A DNA stretch of 64,000 nt from Diprion similis (GCF_021155765.1 NC_060112.1:20150001-20214000); one strand, 5' to 3'; shown: positions 46,601 to 60,040, counted from the stretch's first letter. The notes: generated by a model from the sequence alone, not told the origin. A program made the numbers and translations.

Positions 46601-49600
46601 TGGAAAGTGCTCAGGGCAAAAGTTGTCCGATAAATCCACGCGACGAACACACTTGCATTGAAATTATAGGTTTTCCACACCTTTGTTCATCTCCTCTTTG
46701 TCCTTTCTGCTTTCAGGCGGCGTGGGGTGGCGGACTGCTGCTGTCCAGGAAGTACCGGCATCCTAGACTGACGGGAATTGAACGGTAAGTACATAGTAGT
46801 TTAGACAAGTTTTCAATGAATTCCAGGCAAAAGTTCAATGAACATCGATAAGCCATCCATCGATTTGCATACACTCGGCGAATTGATAATCTGAGCAAAT
46901 TGACGTGTTGTGTTTAGTAGTTGCGGAGATAAAGCGCACTCCGTTAAATAAAGATTAGAAAATTATCCAAGGAAAAGCATTGCAGGGTAAACATCTCTTT
47001 ATGCTAATGTAATTTATTCGGAAAGCTTCTTTGCCGTACGTCTGCGGGGAACCTTCTTGATCCTGGCAAATAGATCGCAGCCCTATTTTATAATGCACAT
47101 GCATTCACCAACGGCGCAACGACTAGGCCGACACAAAGTCTGGCGAGAAAACTCTTAGGACGCAGGTTGCGGCAGCCATTGCCTGAACTGGGAATGCATC
47201 GGGCCTAATCCAGGTTTTATAGTTTATTGGGGATTACTTTGATGGAGTCGCCTCGAGTGTAATATACTTTCTTCCTCGAGAGAGGCGTGAGTTCCCGATG
47301 TGGCAAGATCAATACCCTTTCCCAAAGGCCGCAGAACACTCGGGGTTCGAAGCTGTGCGAAAACATAACTTTGCATTAGAATAGCCGAGGGTGCAGACGA
47401 TGTACCGCTATAAGTGCTGCTCGCGATCATATTTTTTCGATAATAGATTACCCGCCATCGAAACCACCATCGCCCTACAATCTTACCTCCGTTCTATCGC
47501 CAGTCTCAAGGGTTTTTACGAACTCTCGTGCTGCCTTGGGCTCTGTATTCAGAAAAAATGGTCGACCTTCGGAATTAGGGTAAATTCAACTTCTGCGTTT
47601 CTGTGAAAAATTAGATAGGGAACTGGGAACTGGTCAGCTCTTGTGCATCTCTCCAACAGAAGTACAAAAGGTCTGCAAAGCGAAATAAAGACAGAAGGCG
47701 GATGGAGAGAGAAAGAAGCGAAACGGAGACAGGGGTTGCATAGTCGGTACGAAGATAATCCCGAGCGAAAAGAGTGTTGTAATCTGCGAGGACCGAGGGC
47801 GGAGTGACTCCTGCCGTCGGCACATGCCAGCATTCGCATCCGTGCCTCCTTTATCATCCTGCTCGGTGGCGCGGACGGCGTCGTTGGGGTCAGAGTGGGA
47901 ACTGAGGACGACGGCGTGGGGCTTCCGGACGGGCGAGATTAATCCGCGATTTGCATCCCTGTACATCTGCGCCCCTTACGCAACCGGCCAAGACAGTCCC
48001 TGCATGGACTTCAAACTGCAGCCTCAGTGCTCCCCGGGGGCTATTGGACCCAGTTGTGTCCTTAAGACTCTAAGCGGTCGGTGTAGAAATAAATCTCAAT
48101 CGAACAGGGGTTGTGCCTCACCATTCCTGCCGCTTCTCCAAAGCTTTATCACTTTTTCTCTGCATAATTTGAGCTTTTTTCCATGCCGGGGACAGTGGAT
48201 CGTATGGATTGTGATCAGTTAGAAATTTCAAATGTGAGGCGCAGTTTGCTCGGAGTGATTTGCTCCGACTGTACCGCTCGAGGAACTTCCTAAAAGTCTC
48301 TTGATTAAAATGGCAAACGGAACACGGAGGCCCGGAACGGAGCGACGTGTACGGTGATATACACACACATGCACACACATACACACCAGTGGACACAACA
48401 GCTGGCTCCGTTCCCGGGAGTGCATTTACGGGTACAGAAGTTTCCTCTTATTGACATTTCACTGTCACTCCGTGCCCTCCAGTAACTACAGATACAACAA
48501 TGCCTTCCAATCTTTCACAAAGAACTCCGCTTCCTCTTCAGTTGTCTGTTGAATAATCTGCAGTTTTTTTTTTTTTAATACTAGTCCAAGCTCCTGTAGA
48601 CTTTCCACTTTGAATACGCCAATCGTAAAGGACAATTACAGCTAGGTAATTAGGTAATTTTCAGCAAATTTTTGGACGAAGGTTAGGGAAGAAGCATGAT
48701 ATCTGGACTGATTCACTGATAAAGCTTGTCAAGAGGTCGAAAGCCAAGGTTCGCTCTGCGGCTTACATCAGTCGAACAATGCTGTACCAGATATAATCGC
48801 CTCGTAATATCAAAGTACAAAAGAAGATGCGAAGTGACTAATGGCCGAGGCTCGTCCGGCTGTTGCGGACGTGAGCTTCTCCAAGCGTGCTTCAAATCTC
48901 GAGCGCTCTCTGTGCCATTTGGTGCATAAACCTCCGCCCTCACCCTCGCCTACCAGTGTCAGCACGTCGGTGTGTGTGAGCACTTGAATACGTGTTTCAC
49001 GTCTGTACACAAGTCCCGAAATCGGGTCCAGGGGGATACGTGTCAGTTGCCATGCTATATCAATATCATCCATCATAACACGTGTGTATTATTGTTGTCC
49101 CGTATATCGCCTACATTCAAGCAACGTCCCAACGTTGCGTCTGACACGAAGCCAACTCATGGATCTCTCCTGTACGACCAAGAGTTATTAGGTTTATAAT
49201 TGATTTCAATTACCAGCAATCGTGTTCTATTGTCATCAAAATTCATTGTCAGCTTCTTCCAACTTTTCAGTAAATCGCTTAATTCGTATCGAATTTTTGA
49301 CTCTGTTCCACATCCAATGCAATTACTTGTACTTGTGATTTGGTAAACAGTTCTTGCACTTTCCGGATGAAAATTTAGCCTTCGCTGTTGAGTCTGGAGA
49401 ACATTGGCGCAATATAAAGCCCCGGTGATTAATGCCTTTCACAGCTGGGACTGGCGCATGCCTCCGAAAGAACAAGGGCCGGGGTGACTCCCCGCCATAT
49501 TATTTTGGACGATATATTATGCGACCCAACTTCTCCCGGGGATGCTAATTACCCATTTCTATTCACTCTGATTCGATTCAGTCTCAGAAATGTCGCGCTG

Positions 49601-51581
49601 AAATCCATGCCAAGCTTCAGCTAATGTCCCGGTTTCATTTCACCTCCGGTCGCTAATCGCCTGCAGTATTATTTCTCCGAAAATCACGGAGCTGTTGACT
49701 CTTTGATGACCTCAGGAAATTGGAAGAAATTTCTAACCAGAAATTTCCAGAATTGCGATCTGTCGGGTGTAGATTCTAGTTCATTTATCTCGGAAATAAT
49801 ATCCCACGAAGCACCTGACACTGTTTGGTGTAAACGAGAGCTGTGGTGAATGGAAAAACCATCGAAGAGGCCTCATCTGGCCGTCAAGCGTTGATCCAGT
49901 CCTCGGGGAACGCATTGCGGATAAAGTATGGGATATCTTCACCCCGCACCACAGGGGTCCATCAATTCAGGCGAAGGGCTATTAATACAGCTCCAGAAGG
50001 CTTCCCCCATGGTTTTGGTCGGAGTCCATACCCCATACCCCATGGCGATAAGACCTTCTGGTGGAGCAACCCTTTTATCCGTTTAATCCCGGCTCCCCCG
50101 CAAACAACTGATCCAAATTTGTCTCTGATTTACCGTTGCGTCTAATTTCCGACACCTCCTCTCGCCATCGTCTCTGCCCTTACACCTGATGTAAACCCAC
50201 AAATACGAACCCTGCTGTGTTCTGTTTCAGAGCCGATTCCGTAACGTGGAACCCGCACAAGCTCATGGGGGCCGTCCTTCAGTGTTCGACGATCCACTTC
50301 AAGGTGGACGTAAGTACATGTGGCATTTTAAGTAGCCAGTAGATCCCGACTTATGGCTTTTCAGTGTTTGGATAAAAACCCATCGGTTGAACAACCGCCC
50401 GGAGCATTCCCGTGTCAGACCTAACAGAGAATATTGTGCTAATGTTGACGTGACGTAAGCTCGAATACTTGGCGTGTGTCTTGTATTCCAAAGGGGTCGC
50501 CGTCAGCCAGCGCCCGGTACCATCGAGCACACCGAAGGAATTTAATTAAACTAACAGATAACATATGTTGCCGCCCTCCCGCCAACGAGTCAGGGGAGGG
50601 AACCACCCTCCAGCGCAGTTATTGCAGAGTCGGGAAACTTTCCCTCGCGCGCATATTAAAATTCCGTACCTACCCACCATAGGCTGCTCCGCTGCTGCTC
50701 CCTTCTACTTTTGCTCGGCGCAAACGAGGGCAGCAAAATATTTTTCCCAGCTAGGGAATGGATTCGCCGTTACTGAGGACACGACACGTCGTGCAATTTC
50801 TCCCGATGTGCTATTAAATCCATAGTCAGGGCATTTGACTTGAGACGAGGAGAAGATACGTGTCGATTTTTCCCGTCGTCTTCTGATTCTAGGGTCTTCT
50901 GAATGAGTGTAACAAAATGTCTGCCGAGTATCTCTTCATGACCGACAAGTTATACGACCACCAATACGACACTGGTGACAAAGTGATACAATGCGGTCGT
51001 CACAACGACATATTCAAGCTGTGGCTGCAGTGGCGTGCAAAGGTAGAAATCTGAGCGTCGGTCTCGCTGCAATGAAATTATTTAGTTTGTTAGAAATCGG
51101 GTGATTAGCAGCCTCCGGGACTTTCAGGGTACCGATGGATTCGAGAAGCACATGGACCGTTTGATGGAGCTCAGTGAGTACATGGTAAGACGGATCAAGC
51201 AGATGCCCGACAAATTCTACCTCATCCTGGAACCCGAAATGGTCAATGTCTGCTTCTGGTACCTGCCGACTCGCGTTCGCAACATGCCGCACACCGCCGA
51301 AAGAGAAAAGATACTCGGCAAAGTAAGATTGTCCTTTAAATTACGACTGTTTCAGGTAACCTTTGACTCGGCTAATCTTCCTTTTCCTATTTTAACCTCC
51401 GTCGTAGATTTGCTCGAGTCTGAAGGGCAAAATGATGAAGGCCGGGACTCTGATGGTCGGTTATCAGCGTGATGACCGAAGAGAGAACTTTTTCAGGAAC
51501 ATTATTTCCAGCGCTGCTGTGACGGAGGCAGACGTCGATTTCTTGCTAACGGAAATGGATCGACTCGGACACGATCTTTAA
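37690..51581 (+). CDS. Gad1: Glutamate decarboxylase, PLP-dependent
   Basis: Cytosolic enzyme converting glutamate to GABA and CO2, the GABA source in inhibitory neurons. Nine coding exons: 37690-37747, 40999-41235, 45739-46055, 46134-46385, 46717-46784, 50231-50309, 50893-51042, 51128-51322 and 51408-51581. All junctions are GT-AG with matched phases. The protein is 509 aa, against about 510 in flies. Landmarks: [20 protein letters not shown] (substrate-site region), [24 protein letters not shown] (the Asp pairs with the PLP pyridine), and WNPHK with PLP lysine K321. The C-terminus is [20 protein letters not shown]. The N-terminus ([13 protein letters not shown]) lacks a long extension, as in insect Gad1. 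Introns 1, 2 and 5 are long (3.3, 4.5 and 3.4 kb), others short. An upstream exon offers an alternative in-frame start. Confidence 0.97.
37748..40998 (+). other. Gad1 intron 1
   Basis: 3.25 kb intron. The 38.5-39.9 kb part is GC-richer than the rest and has an open frame of 121 codons (39432-39797 plus) with no recognisable content; this may be a regulatory CpG-rich segment. No nested gene supported. Confidence 0.5.
41236..45738 (+). other. Gad1 intron 2
   Basis: 4.5 kb intron containing an unusually long open frame (ATG 41530 to 42336, 268 codons; see findings), a GA-rich tract at about 41968-42005, a second purine-rich tract at 43776-43816 and GC-rich stretches at 43.6-45.4 kb. No nested gene is recognised. 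Confidence 0.5.
46785..50230 (+). other. Gad1 intron 5
   Basis: 3.4 kb intron. It contains a (CA)n-like stretch at about 48359-48386, a T12 run at about 48564 and several overlapping random open frames. No gene supported. Confidence 0.5.
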
Positions 51582-51643
51582 ACAAATTAGTTACCGGACT
51601 GAGGAAAGTACGATGTTTTATCGCGAGAAAAGAAGGAAGGTAG

Positions 51644-51649
51644 AATAAA
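51644..51649 (+). other. Gad1 proximal poly(A) signal
   Basis: AATAAA 62 nt past the Gad1 stop codon, the first of several. Confidence 0.45.
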
Positions 51650-52545
51650 CAGGTTGGTAGAATTATCTCACATGTTATAATTGCACATTCTGCCTAATAT
51701 TGTACAAAGTCCTGTAACCAATTCACAACCATGAATATTAACTTGAGACATATGAAGAAAAAAAACGTTTAAGTTTGCTTATTTTCTTGGATTCATAAAT
51801 CGTCTGTTAAACATTGCTATTGTTTAATTGTATTTTTATTCAATCGTTTAATCTACGAACTATATTGTTATTCTTTGTAACCCTCGAGTGTCGATTGAAT
51901 TATTATATTAATTTATCGGTGAAATTTATAGAACCCGTTACTCGACTTGTATGTCTCTCTGATTATAAACAGTAAAAATAATAAAAAGTCGTGATGTAAC
52001 TAGATAAATAACTATACAAGTAAATCGAAATTTTTTTTCTATTCATAATCGAAGACTGACGTCTATGGTGTTCAAATCTTACAGAGTCACGTCATTATCA
52101 ATAAAAATATGCAGATAAATTATCTGACCTTTCGTAAACACCGCGTTAATTAATTTAATTTATGAATCCCAGAACATCAGCCTTGACGAATGTTGGTTAA
52201 GCTCCTTTATCGATATAAATACATATATGTACACATATATTATATGTATCTATTCGGATGTAAGTGTTACAATCTTTAGATTATGTATTCAAGCTATTAC
52301 GTGTACGGAAGGTGAAAAACGGGAGAAGAAAAAAACCGTGCACGCGTGTTTAAACCGTGCTGGTAATTTTTTTCTTTAACTCTGCACTAAAAATGTTGCT
52401 CGCGGATTGAAATTTGTCTCTTTCCTAGCGAGTACTTTCATGATACTCCGATTAAACGACAATTCACGTGTGCTTCACGAATGAGCCGATTCGGCAGATC
52501 TTCAGCGGTGAAAGTATAAGTAGCAATGGCAGAATACAAATCATA

Positions 52546-52640
52546 CTATATATATATGTATGTATGTATGTAAATCTATAGGTAAGTATGTGTATATACA
52601 TACATATACTATGAATATACATATATAAACATATATATGC
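52546..52640. repeat. TATA/TATG-rich microsatellite
   Basis: Alternating purine-pyrimidine sequence of (TA)n, (TGTA)n and (CATA)n units. Confidence 0.8.
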
Positions 52641-53445
52641 ATATTAATACTAATATAGTATAAGATGAAATATTAAATGTATATTGAATTTAGAGCAATA
52701 TGAAAAAGGATTGAAAGAAAGTTGAATAGAAAAAATAACGGAAAAAATCGTTGATCGACGAACTTCCGGAATGGATAAGAAACGTTGAAGTATAGGTTGT
52801 AAGTGAAATACGCACCATATCGGCTATCGCATACAAATTAATTCTTAATTTGAATGTAAAAGCAGAATTTCGCTGATTGGGGATGAGATATTCTCGGTTC
52901 CGCGAATATTTCAGCCCCGAGATCAGTTTAACCTACGGAAAGTTGAAATAGATGACATTATATACATATTATATTTACAGTTCTCGTTAGTGCTTAGATT
53001 ATTTATTTTATCAAATGTTACGAAAAGAATAAGATTTATAAATTATTTGCATATCTTGTAGATTATAAATTCGAGAAATATGTTGCTACTATGATAAACT
53101 GATAATAAAAGTGAGTTTAAGAAGATAAATAAATAGAGAAAACATATTATATCTAGTGTTGAGATTTTAAATACAAAGACAAACCCATGAAAGTACAGGT
53201 TTTTATTTCAAGTTCGTAAAGGTATCAGAGAATTCTATTATCCGTAGTTTAAATAACTATCGTTAGCATTACTCACACTTGAATCTTCGGTTTCGTCTAA
53301 AACTTGTTGAATTGAATTTTAAAAATCTTTATCGATTTATATAGCAAATTTTATAAAAGTCATGTTTCATACGACATTAAATAAAAAAAATATCGTAAGT
53401 TATAAAGTCTAAAGAAGGAAAAAGTCGATAAAAAAAATAATAAAC

Positions 53446-53467
53446 ATATATATATATATATATATAT
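53446..53467. repeat. (AT)11 microsatellite
   Basis: Eleven uninterrupted AT units. Confidence 0.95.
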
Positions 53468-53967
53468 TGCCAGTATTGAATAAACATAAATATGATATTA
53501 CAAAAATATAAACATATTACATAAATGTATTTATGTAAATGTTTCGTTGACACTTGAAAAACAATCTTTAAATTTTTTGTTCAATTATAGACAAGATGTG
53601 TAGTAAGGCAATAAACTTGCAGTGGAAATAGTAAATTTTGAAATTAAAATCAAACTACATTATATTGAAGTAATAATTGTAATATTAATATAATGTAATT
53701 ATTTCGTAATATATATTGCAGGTGGTTTATAAAGTATATTATAGGTACATAGAATCGAATAAATATCAGTCCATGATAATATACATAGGCAATGCTACAA
53801 CGCAATAAATAGTTCATTTCATAGCTCGTAGCCTAAATATACTAATATATTTTTATTTATCCGTTTTGACAAATATTACATGTAAAAAAAAAATCAAAGT
53901 TGGCAATTTATCACAGCGCAATCATGATAAATCGAAATTTTACGATACGTGTTGTAAACCTGCTTAC

Positions 53968-54266
53968 TGCACTTCTTTTTTTTACTGCACATTTAGCGAA
54001 TCGCACTTTATCCTCACATTTTTTGAAACCCTATCAAATGCACAAAGTGTCTTTTCCATGCACTTTACTCTCACCTGCACATTTCTGTTTTTGTCTCAAT
54101 CACTTTGTGATTGTGATCGTCTTTCTTCCCGTTTCATAATTTTTCCCTTTTGCACAATTTGCACACATTGCACAACACTTTTTACTTAATATGTTTTTTT
54201 TGCAATTAGTCAAATGTATGTTTGTGTGACGTTGATAACACTTGCACCATGCACGTATTTCTGCAC
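53968..54266. repeat. TGCAC motif cluster in pyrimidine-rich DNA
   Basis: Eleven TGCAC pentamers on the plus strand in 299 bp, at 53968, 53986, 54039, 54059, 54076, 54151, 54160, 54169, 54243, 54250 and 54262. About 0.3 would be expected for random sequence. The spacing is irregular, so it is not a simple tandem repeat. Three more follow by 54580. It lies 2.4 kb past the Gad1 stop. Confidence 0.8.
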
Positions 54267-55681
54267 CATTTTACGTACCCGAAGCTAATAAAAATAGTGA
54301 AAACATTTCATTGGATTTTAAAAAATTGTTAAAATTCGAATGTCATGTCGGCGGTTCTAAGCGACTGACATCTCGCGTTTCACGTAAAAGTATATAATAT
54401 ACGTAAAATCGTACTTGCAGCGATGCACAAGAACAAATTATATGTTTTGCAAACCACTGTTTACAAACGTATGAAAATACGCATATTATATGCTACGAGG
54501 AATGAAAAATAATTTATCTGATTCGTTTTTTTTCTGCACTGATACTTTCGATGTTTTATGTACATACATAACACAATGTGCACCCACACCTAAAAATCTA
54601 ACCCACGTATAACGCTTATAAATATGGTTTGAACTATGAGATTAGAAACGAAGAAGGAATTGGCAAGTAATGTACGATTCGACGACTGAATTCGTAAACA
54701 TAGTTTAAATATATTTTCTTGAGTATAGTTACATGTGTTCATACATACATACATCATACACATGTACTGGTTGACACGGTGTTAATAATTTCCCGTGCGC
54801 TATTATTGTTGAATATTTTATACGTCAGATTATTTTGTCGTTATGCCAATATTACAATTAGTTGAATATAGCGTTAACGCCGCTGTTGTATGTATCATTA
54901 AAATATAAGCGAAGAATATGAAAACAACAAAGTCTCATGTCTTCCAGTAATGAGTATTATGCGTAAAACATACATACCTATACATACATAATTAATTGTG
55001 TAGCGATGATGTATAAATATATCCATATACCCCGTAGTTAACCAAACGAGAATTGTAATAGCTCGAGTATAATTTATTTAAAGTAAAAATCGAACGGCTA
55101 GAGAATATTGGCTACATGTCACGATGATATACATTATATGCTTTCATTGTACTTTATTGTTTGTATCATGATGCATTACGTAGGTACCACTACCAATGCT
55201 GTATATCTGTATGTCTAATAAACAAATGTTAATCCGAATCTGTGCAATTACTTCAGAGATTTCGATCCGTCGCCATAATTCTGACCGAAGTGGAGCAGGT
55301 ACATCACTTTTTATATTTTGTATGAATTAAAATGAAAGGAAGAGATGAATATCATCCATCAAGTTTGAGACGAAGCAGCCCTTGGTCACGTGGTCTGAGG
55401 ATTTGATTGAAGTAAGTGAGACGTCCTTCGAATTTTCGAAATGTGAAAGATCAAGCAAACGCGCCTCCGGATGCAAATGCGGAATATCACTGCGACGAGG
55501 AAGGCGTGGAAAACCTGAAATGGTAAACAACTGAGTAATTTTATTATCAGGCGGCCGGTTGACCTCGAGAAGCACCGGCAAGACGAGCCTCCGAAACTTC
55601 CCACAGTTCCCACAGTCGCGTTACACCAGCAGTAAGTATCCGCCATTCGACGAACGAGCGACGCAGTAAGCCTCAGAAAAA

Positions 55682-58392
55682 ATGAAATCTTTCATCGAAT
55701 ACTCTCCGAGCAGTGATTTCCCCTTGGAAAATCTCCCCTACGGAGTCTTCTCCACATCGACTAACGTAAGTACCGCCAAATAAGCATCTGTCCATTGCCA
55801 GAGACCACTGGTCGCTAAAATCTTTGAGCGAATCGCTGTTGCCAAGCGACTGTTAGTCGCTCGCTGCTACCGCAGAATCGCGAGTCGCTAGTGCTTGTTA
55901 GTCTTATGAATGGTCTCAGAGCAAACGAGCGCGCATGTGTTACGCAACCTTGTTAAAGCCTCACCCACTAGTCGCTGACTCTACTCTTAGGCTGGCAATG
56001 AACATGACCGTGTGATTACGCTGCGTAACGGAAACAAGAGGAGTTGTTTTAACGGAAATTGAATCGCTGATTTCGTTTCTGCGTTTCAACGAACCGCCTC
56101 GGTATGCTCTGGGAAATCAGAGCTTTGCAATTTCATTTTCGCAAGCCCAATATTCGCTTACTGCCCTCTGTGATTGGCCCTACATGTGAAACCAGCCGAA
56201 TGTCCGAATCCATACGAAGGTACATGCTGAAAGCTTGCGGCATTGCAACAGTAGCCTAACGCATCGACTCAGTTGTGAACGGCTGTTTTACCAACGGAAT
56301 ATCACCGTTGGATATCTTGCCGGTAATTCTCTGGTGAACGGAAAATATTTATCCATTGCAGCCCGTTAAGAGAATAGGCGTCGCGATTGGGTCAGAAATA
56401 TTGGACCTCAATGCAGTGGCTCATCTGTTCACGGGTAAAATTCTTGGAGGAAAGCAAGATGTGTTACGTCAGGAAGCCCTCAATGACTTCATGGCACTTG
56501 GCAGACCCGCTTGGATCGAAGCCAGATCCACTCTGCAGGATCTACTCTCAGTGGACAATCATACCTTGCAGGAACCGGAAATACGCTCTAAGTAACCAGA
56601 AAATTTATCCGCTAAACCTATTCCGCTGAAAGGCTGTGGAAGAAGCTTGAACTGATAATTTGTTAACTAATTTTTATCGCTTTTGTTTGGAAAATGAGCG
56701 TTTGTCCAAAATTTGCATCCTGCGTTAAAAATGTTTGAAATTATTCAGATTGAAGCCGGCACAACAATTCAATCACTAATCTATTTCTTCAGGCATCTTT
56801 ATACATAGTTATGCAGACTTATCACATACTTTGTTCTGGACCTCTGCATTCAACTATCAAACCAACATTATTCTATCTGCATTTTTCTGTTTTCTCAGAG
56901 TATTCGTGCAGCAAAGAGACGCAGTGATGCATCTCCCAGCAAAAATAGGTGATTACACAGACTTCTACTCGTCGATTCACCATGCGACTAACGTGGGGAC
57001 AATGTTTCGTGGAAAAGAGTCAGCTTTGATGCCAAATTGGTAAATTCCGTCGCAGGAAAACCCCTTAATTGGATCGAGCAATAGCCCAGTGAAAGCTGAA
57101 GCTTTCTAACTTGTGATTCTGTTCAGGAAATATCTTCCGGTTGGGTATCACGGAAGAGCAAGTTCGGTCGTTGTTTCTGGGACGCCTATCAGGAGGCCGC
57201 GGGGTCAAACACTTCCGGTCGATGGGGCTGCCCCCGTCTATGGTCCATGCAGGCTGATGGACTTCGAACTGGAAGTCGCCTTCTTCGTCGGAGGGCCGTC
57301 AACCAGACTGGGAGAGAGTATACCGGCCGCGAAGGCCTACGACCACATATTTGGAATGGTGACGATGAACGATTGGAGCGGTAGGTAATCCGCGAGTATC
57401 GAGAGAAGGTGGCTTGGGCAAAAAGGGAACGATGTTCAAGCTGAAATCATGCTTTCTGTAAACAGCCAGAGACATACAGAAGTGGGAATACGTTCCACTG
57501 GGTCCATTCACAGCCAAGAATCTCGGGACAACGATATCTCCATGGGTCGTTACAATGGAAGCCCTCCAGCCATTCAAAGTTCCAAACATGCCACAAGATC
57601 CGGTCCCATTTCCCTACCTGCATCACGAGGGTTCCTGCAACTTTGACATCAAACTGGAAGTTGATATCAAAGGTAAAGTTTTACACGGAATTTTTGGTCG
57701 AAAAAAAATGGTCTCTTCTAAATGCTTGTCTAGGTCCGGAGGGCATCGCTACTACTGTGACTAGGAGTAATTACAAATTCATGTACTGGACGCCGCAACA
57801 GCAGCTTGCTCAACACACCGTGACCGGATGCAATTTGAATCCTGGTGATCTGATGGCGTCTGGCACAATCAGTGGCGAGGTATGGTAACAGATCCAATAG
57901 TTTTATGTCGTATTTTGCAAGTCTAATACCGCTTTCCTCTCGCAGACGGTAGACTCTTACGGATCAATGCTTGAGCTCAGTTGGAAAGGAACGAAGCCGG
58001 TACCCCTGAAAGACGGAACTGTCCGAAAGTTTTTGCAAGATGGTGATGAAGTATCGATCAAAGGTACATGGATAAAGTTCTAGCATCGTTATTTGAAAGA
58101 TATTCGAGAAGAAAAGTCTTCAGCACTGTGAAACTTTAATTTTGAACGCATATTTACGATTCGAATGGTGTGTAAGGATTTGAGAAATAGGGATCGCTTT
58201 ACTTGGTATTTATGATCGTTGGAGTTTAGACCCTTAAAAACCTGATCCAAATGCGCGGACACTTATTGAATATTCTTCACCTGCACAATTTGTACGATTC
58301 TTAAATGCCTTTTAGGTTTCTGCGTGGGTGACGACTATCGGATTGGCTTCGGACCTTGCGTCGGTAAATTGTTACCTACGAATCCCGAATAG
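55682..58392 (+). CDS. FAH: Fumarylacetoacetase
   Basis: Last enzyme of tyrosine catabolism, hydrolysing fumarylacetoacetate to fumarate and acetoacetate in the cytosol. Eight exons: 55682-55765, 56362-56591, 56899-57039, 57127-57380, 57466-57672, 57734-57879, 57946-58063 and 58316-58392. All junctions are GT-AG in phase, giving 418 aa (human 419). The N-terminal SH3-like domain (residues 1 to about 118) is followed by the catalytic domain. Metal and catalytic residues are in place: D126 (GDYTDFYSS), H133 (HHATNVG), E199 and E201 (FELEVAFF), D234 (MNDWSARD) and K254. The C-terminus is [18 protein letters not shown], close to the family consensus. The start is the only ATG in the first exon and yields the conserved [13 protein letters not shown] motif. 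An AATAAA lies at 58472. Confidence 0.98.
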
Positions 58393-58471
58393 AGAGGCGA
58401 TTCTGGAGCGAGCACGTTGTATTCCCAATTCTTGTACAATGAAAAACTATATTTTTTCTCTCAACTTCTTT

Positions 58472-58477
58472 AATAAA
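58472..58477 (+). other. FAH poly(A) signal
   Basis: AATAAA 80 nt past the FAH stop codon, the first canonical signal downstream. Confidence 0.7.
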
Positions 58478-59787
58478 TGGAATATTTTTCACGAGGAAAT
58501 CTGAATAGATCATAGCGGATAGCCCTCGATAGACTCAGATGATGAAACTAATATTTCAATGCAGTGTACTTTCCGGAAGGCAGCTTGATATTATATAGCC
58601 TGATGAGGTGTCGCCATCCCAGTGACATCTAAGGTACTGGTTTTGCCGTAAGCTAGTGAAAACGACAATCAGCGTTAAACCGTGTGTCGACAAACTTATC
58701 ATCCGCTAGAATAAAGTGATATCTTACCGCAGTGAGAATTGTGAAAACTTCAGACGAATGCTGATCGACGCCGACTGCGACTCTGCATATTTTTGACCTA
58801 GACGTATTGTAATTTCATTGCACAGTGAAGTGCTAAAATACAAATTAAAACTATATTGTAGTTGTCAAGGCTTTTTCTTGGGCCTATGATAGACCTTAAA
58901 AATTACCATCACCATTATTCACCAATTGCTTATGTAGATTTTTTTCAGCAGTGTATGAAATTGAGCATTTTCCGAAATTTTTTCTGGGTGAAAAAATCGA
59001 TATATTTGATATTGCAGAAAGAAATCGCTTATTCGGCCTGATATTTAGTCTGTATAATGAGGACGCTTTAAGATCAAGATATGGCGCGTAATCAACGATT
59101 TTTTTCAACACTGCATATAATTTAGTTTCTAAACATTTGTAATGCCTACGTATATTGATCGTGTAAACGCCAGTGGTAAAGAGATCAATAAACGCGGGAG
59201 ACAGTACACAGTAGGAGCCACACGAGAGTTGCACGGGTCGAACGACGAACAAGTACAGCATAAAATTTTGAACACGGTAATTATTGTAACTTCGCACCTA
59301 TATTATAAATAATATATATTCGTAATCTTTAACTCTAAAACGAGTTTTACTTCATGAGTGAATACATATAACGGAAATTAACGCCAGGGCTTCCGTTTTC
59401 TTTTCTGTTCAATCGCGCACTACATCGATGACGTGAATAATTAGGTACTCCACTTTGTTTACAAACAGTGGACTAGTAATAGAATTATAATGTAACCTGA
59501 ACTGTTGACGAATAAAATATCATAAGTTTTGAAATTATCACTTCGACATAAAAGCTAAATTTGAATGTAATCCGTCAAGTGTTGAATTATTATAGTTTTG
59601 AAAATTCTGGTGTACGTATCGATACTCAGTTGTATCTAAACGCTGTGCAGCTTTTACATAGTTTAAAAACACATGCAGTTATTTAATAATTATGATTTAC
59701 TCGAAAACCTCATCAGTCATACCCAAACTCGCGAAGCCAAACCCTGATCAATACTCAAAAGGATCAAAAGGAGTAAAAAAAAACGTA

Positions 59788-60040
59788 TACAGAGAAAATA
59801 AAAGAGCAGATTTTAGTCAAAACTGTAGGAAAAGCGGGACACATCAGATTTTTAGGGTAAAATATACATGCTTCGTAAAATGTAGAATTTACTCTATAAA
59901 CGTTGAATACCACTGTGTGCAGAATAAAATCTGCTACATTTATGGTAAAAAATATAGTTGAGCAAATTTTCACCAAAAAACTTCATGTGTTCCTCTTCTT
60001 CTGCACTTTTTAGTAAAATCTGCTCTTTCTTTTTTCTCGT
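59788..60040. repeat. Imperfect inverted repeat (foldback)
   Basis: The left arm (about 59788-59866) and right arm (about 59962-60040) are reverse-complementary over about 75 bases, with roughly three quarters of positions matching. They share AAAGAGCAGATTTTA and the GGRACACAT block, and are separated by a loop of about 95 bases. The right arm ends 113 bases before the FAIM ATG. Confidence 0.7.

Larger units (their letters stand above)
51582..55681. other. Gad1 3' flank and intergenic AT-rich region
   Basis: AT-rich, with many AATAAA motifs; the first after the Gad1 stop is at 51644-51649 and others follow near 51979 and 52100, so alternative 3' ends are possible. Simple repeats occur at 52546-52640 (TATG/TATA-rich) and 53446-53467 (AT). 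The 53968-54266 segment is a pyrimidine-rich cluster of TGCAC motifs. The last 350 bases before the fumarylacetoacetase start are GC-richer and likely hold its promoter and 5' UTR. Confidence 0.5.

Noticed and set aside
55257-55631. Possible plus-strand exons just before FAH (55257-55298; about 55420-55522; 55551-55631) with protein-like reading and good splice motifs
   Set aside because: The last two would be separated by an intron of only 28 nt, too short for animal splicing, and no ATG or downstream partner is available without overlapping FAH. A minus-strand frame here (55327-55581) lacks an ATG and an upstream exon in phase.
58896-59297. 133-codon minus-strand open frame between FAH and FAIM
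   Set aside because: AT-biased composition, no domain, no splice or promoter context; probably chance.
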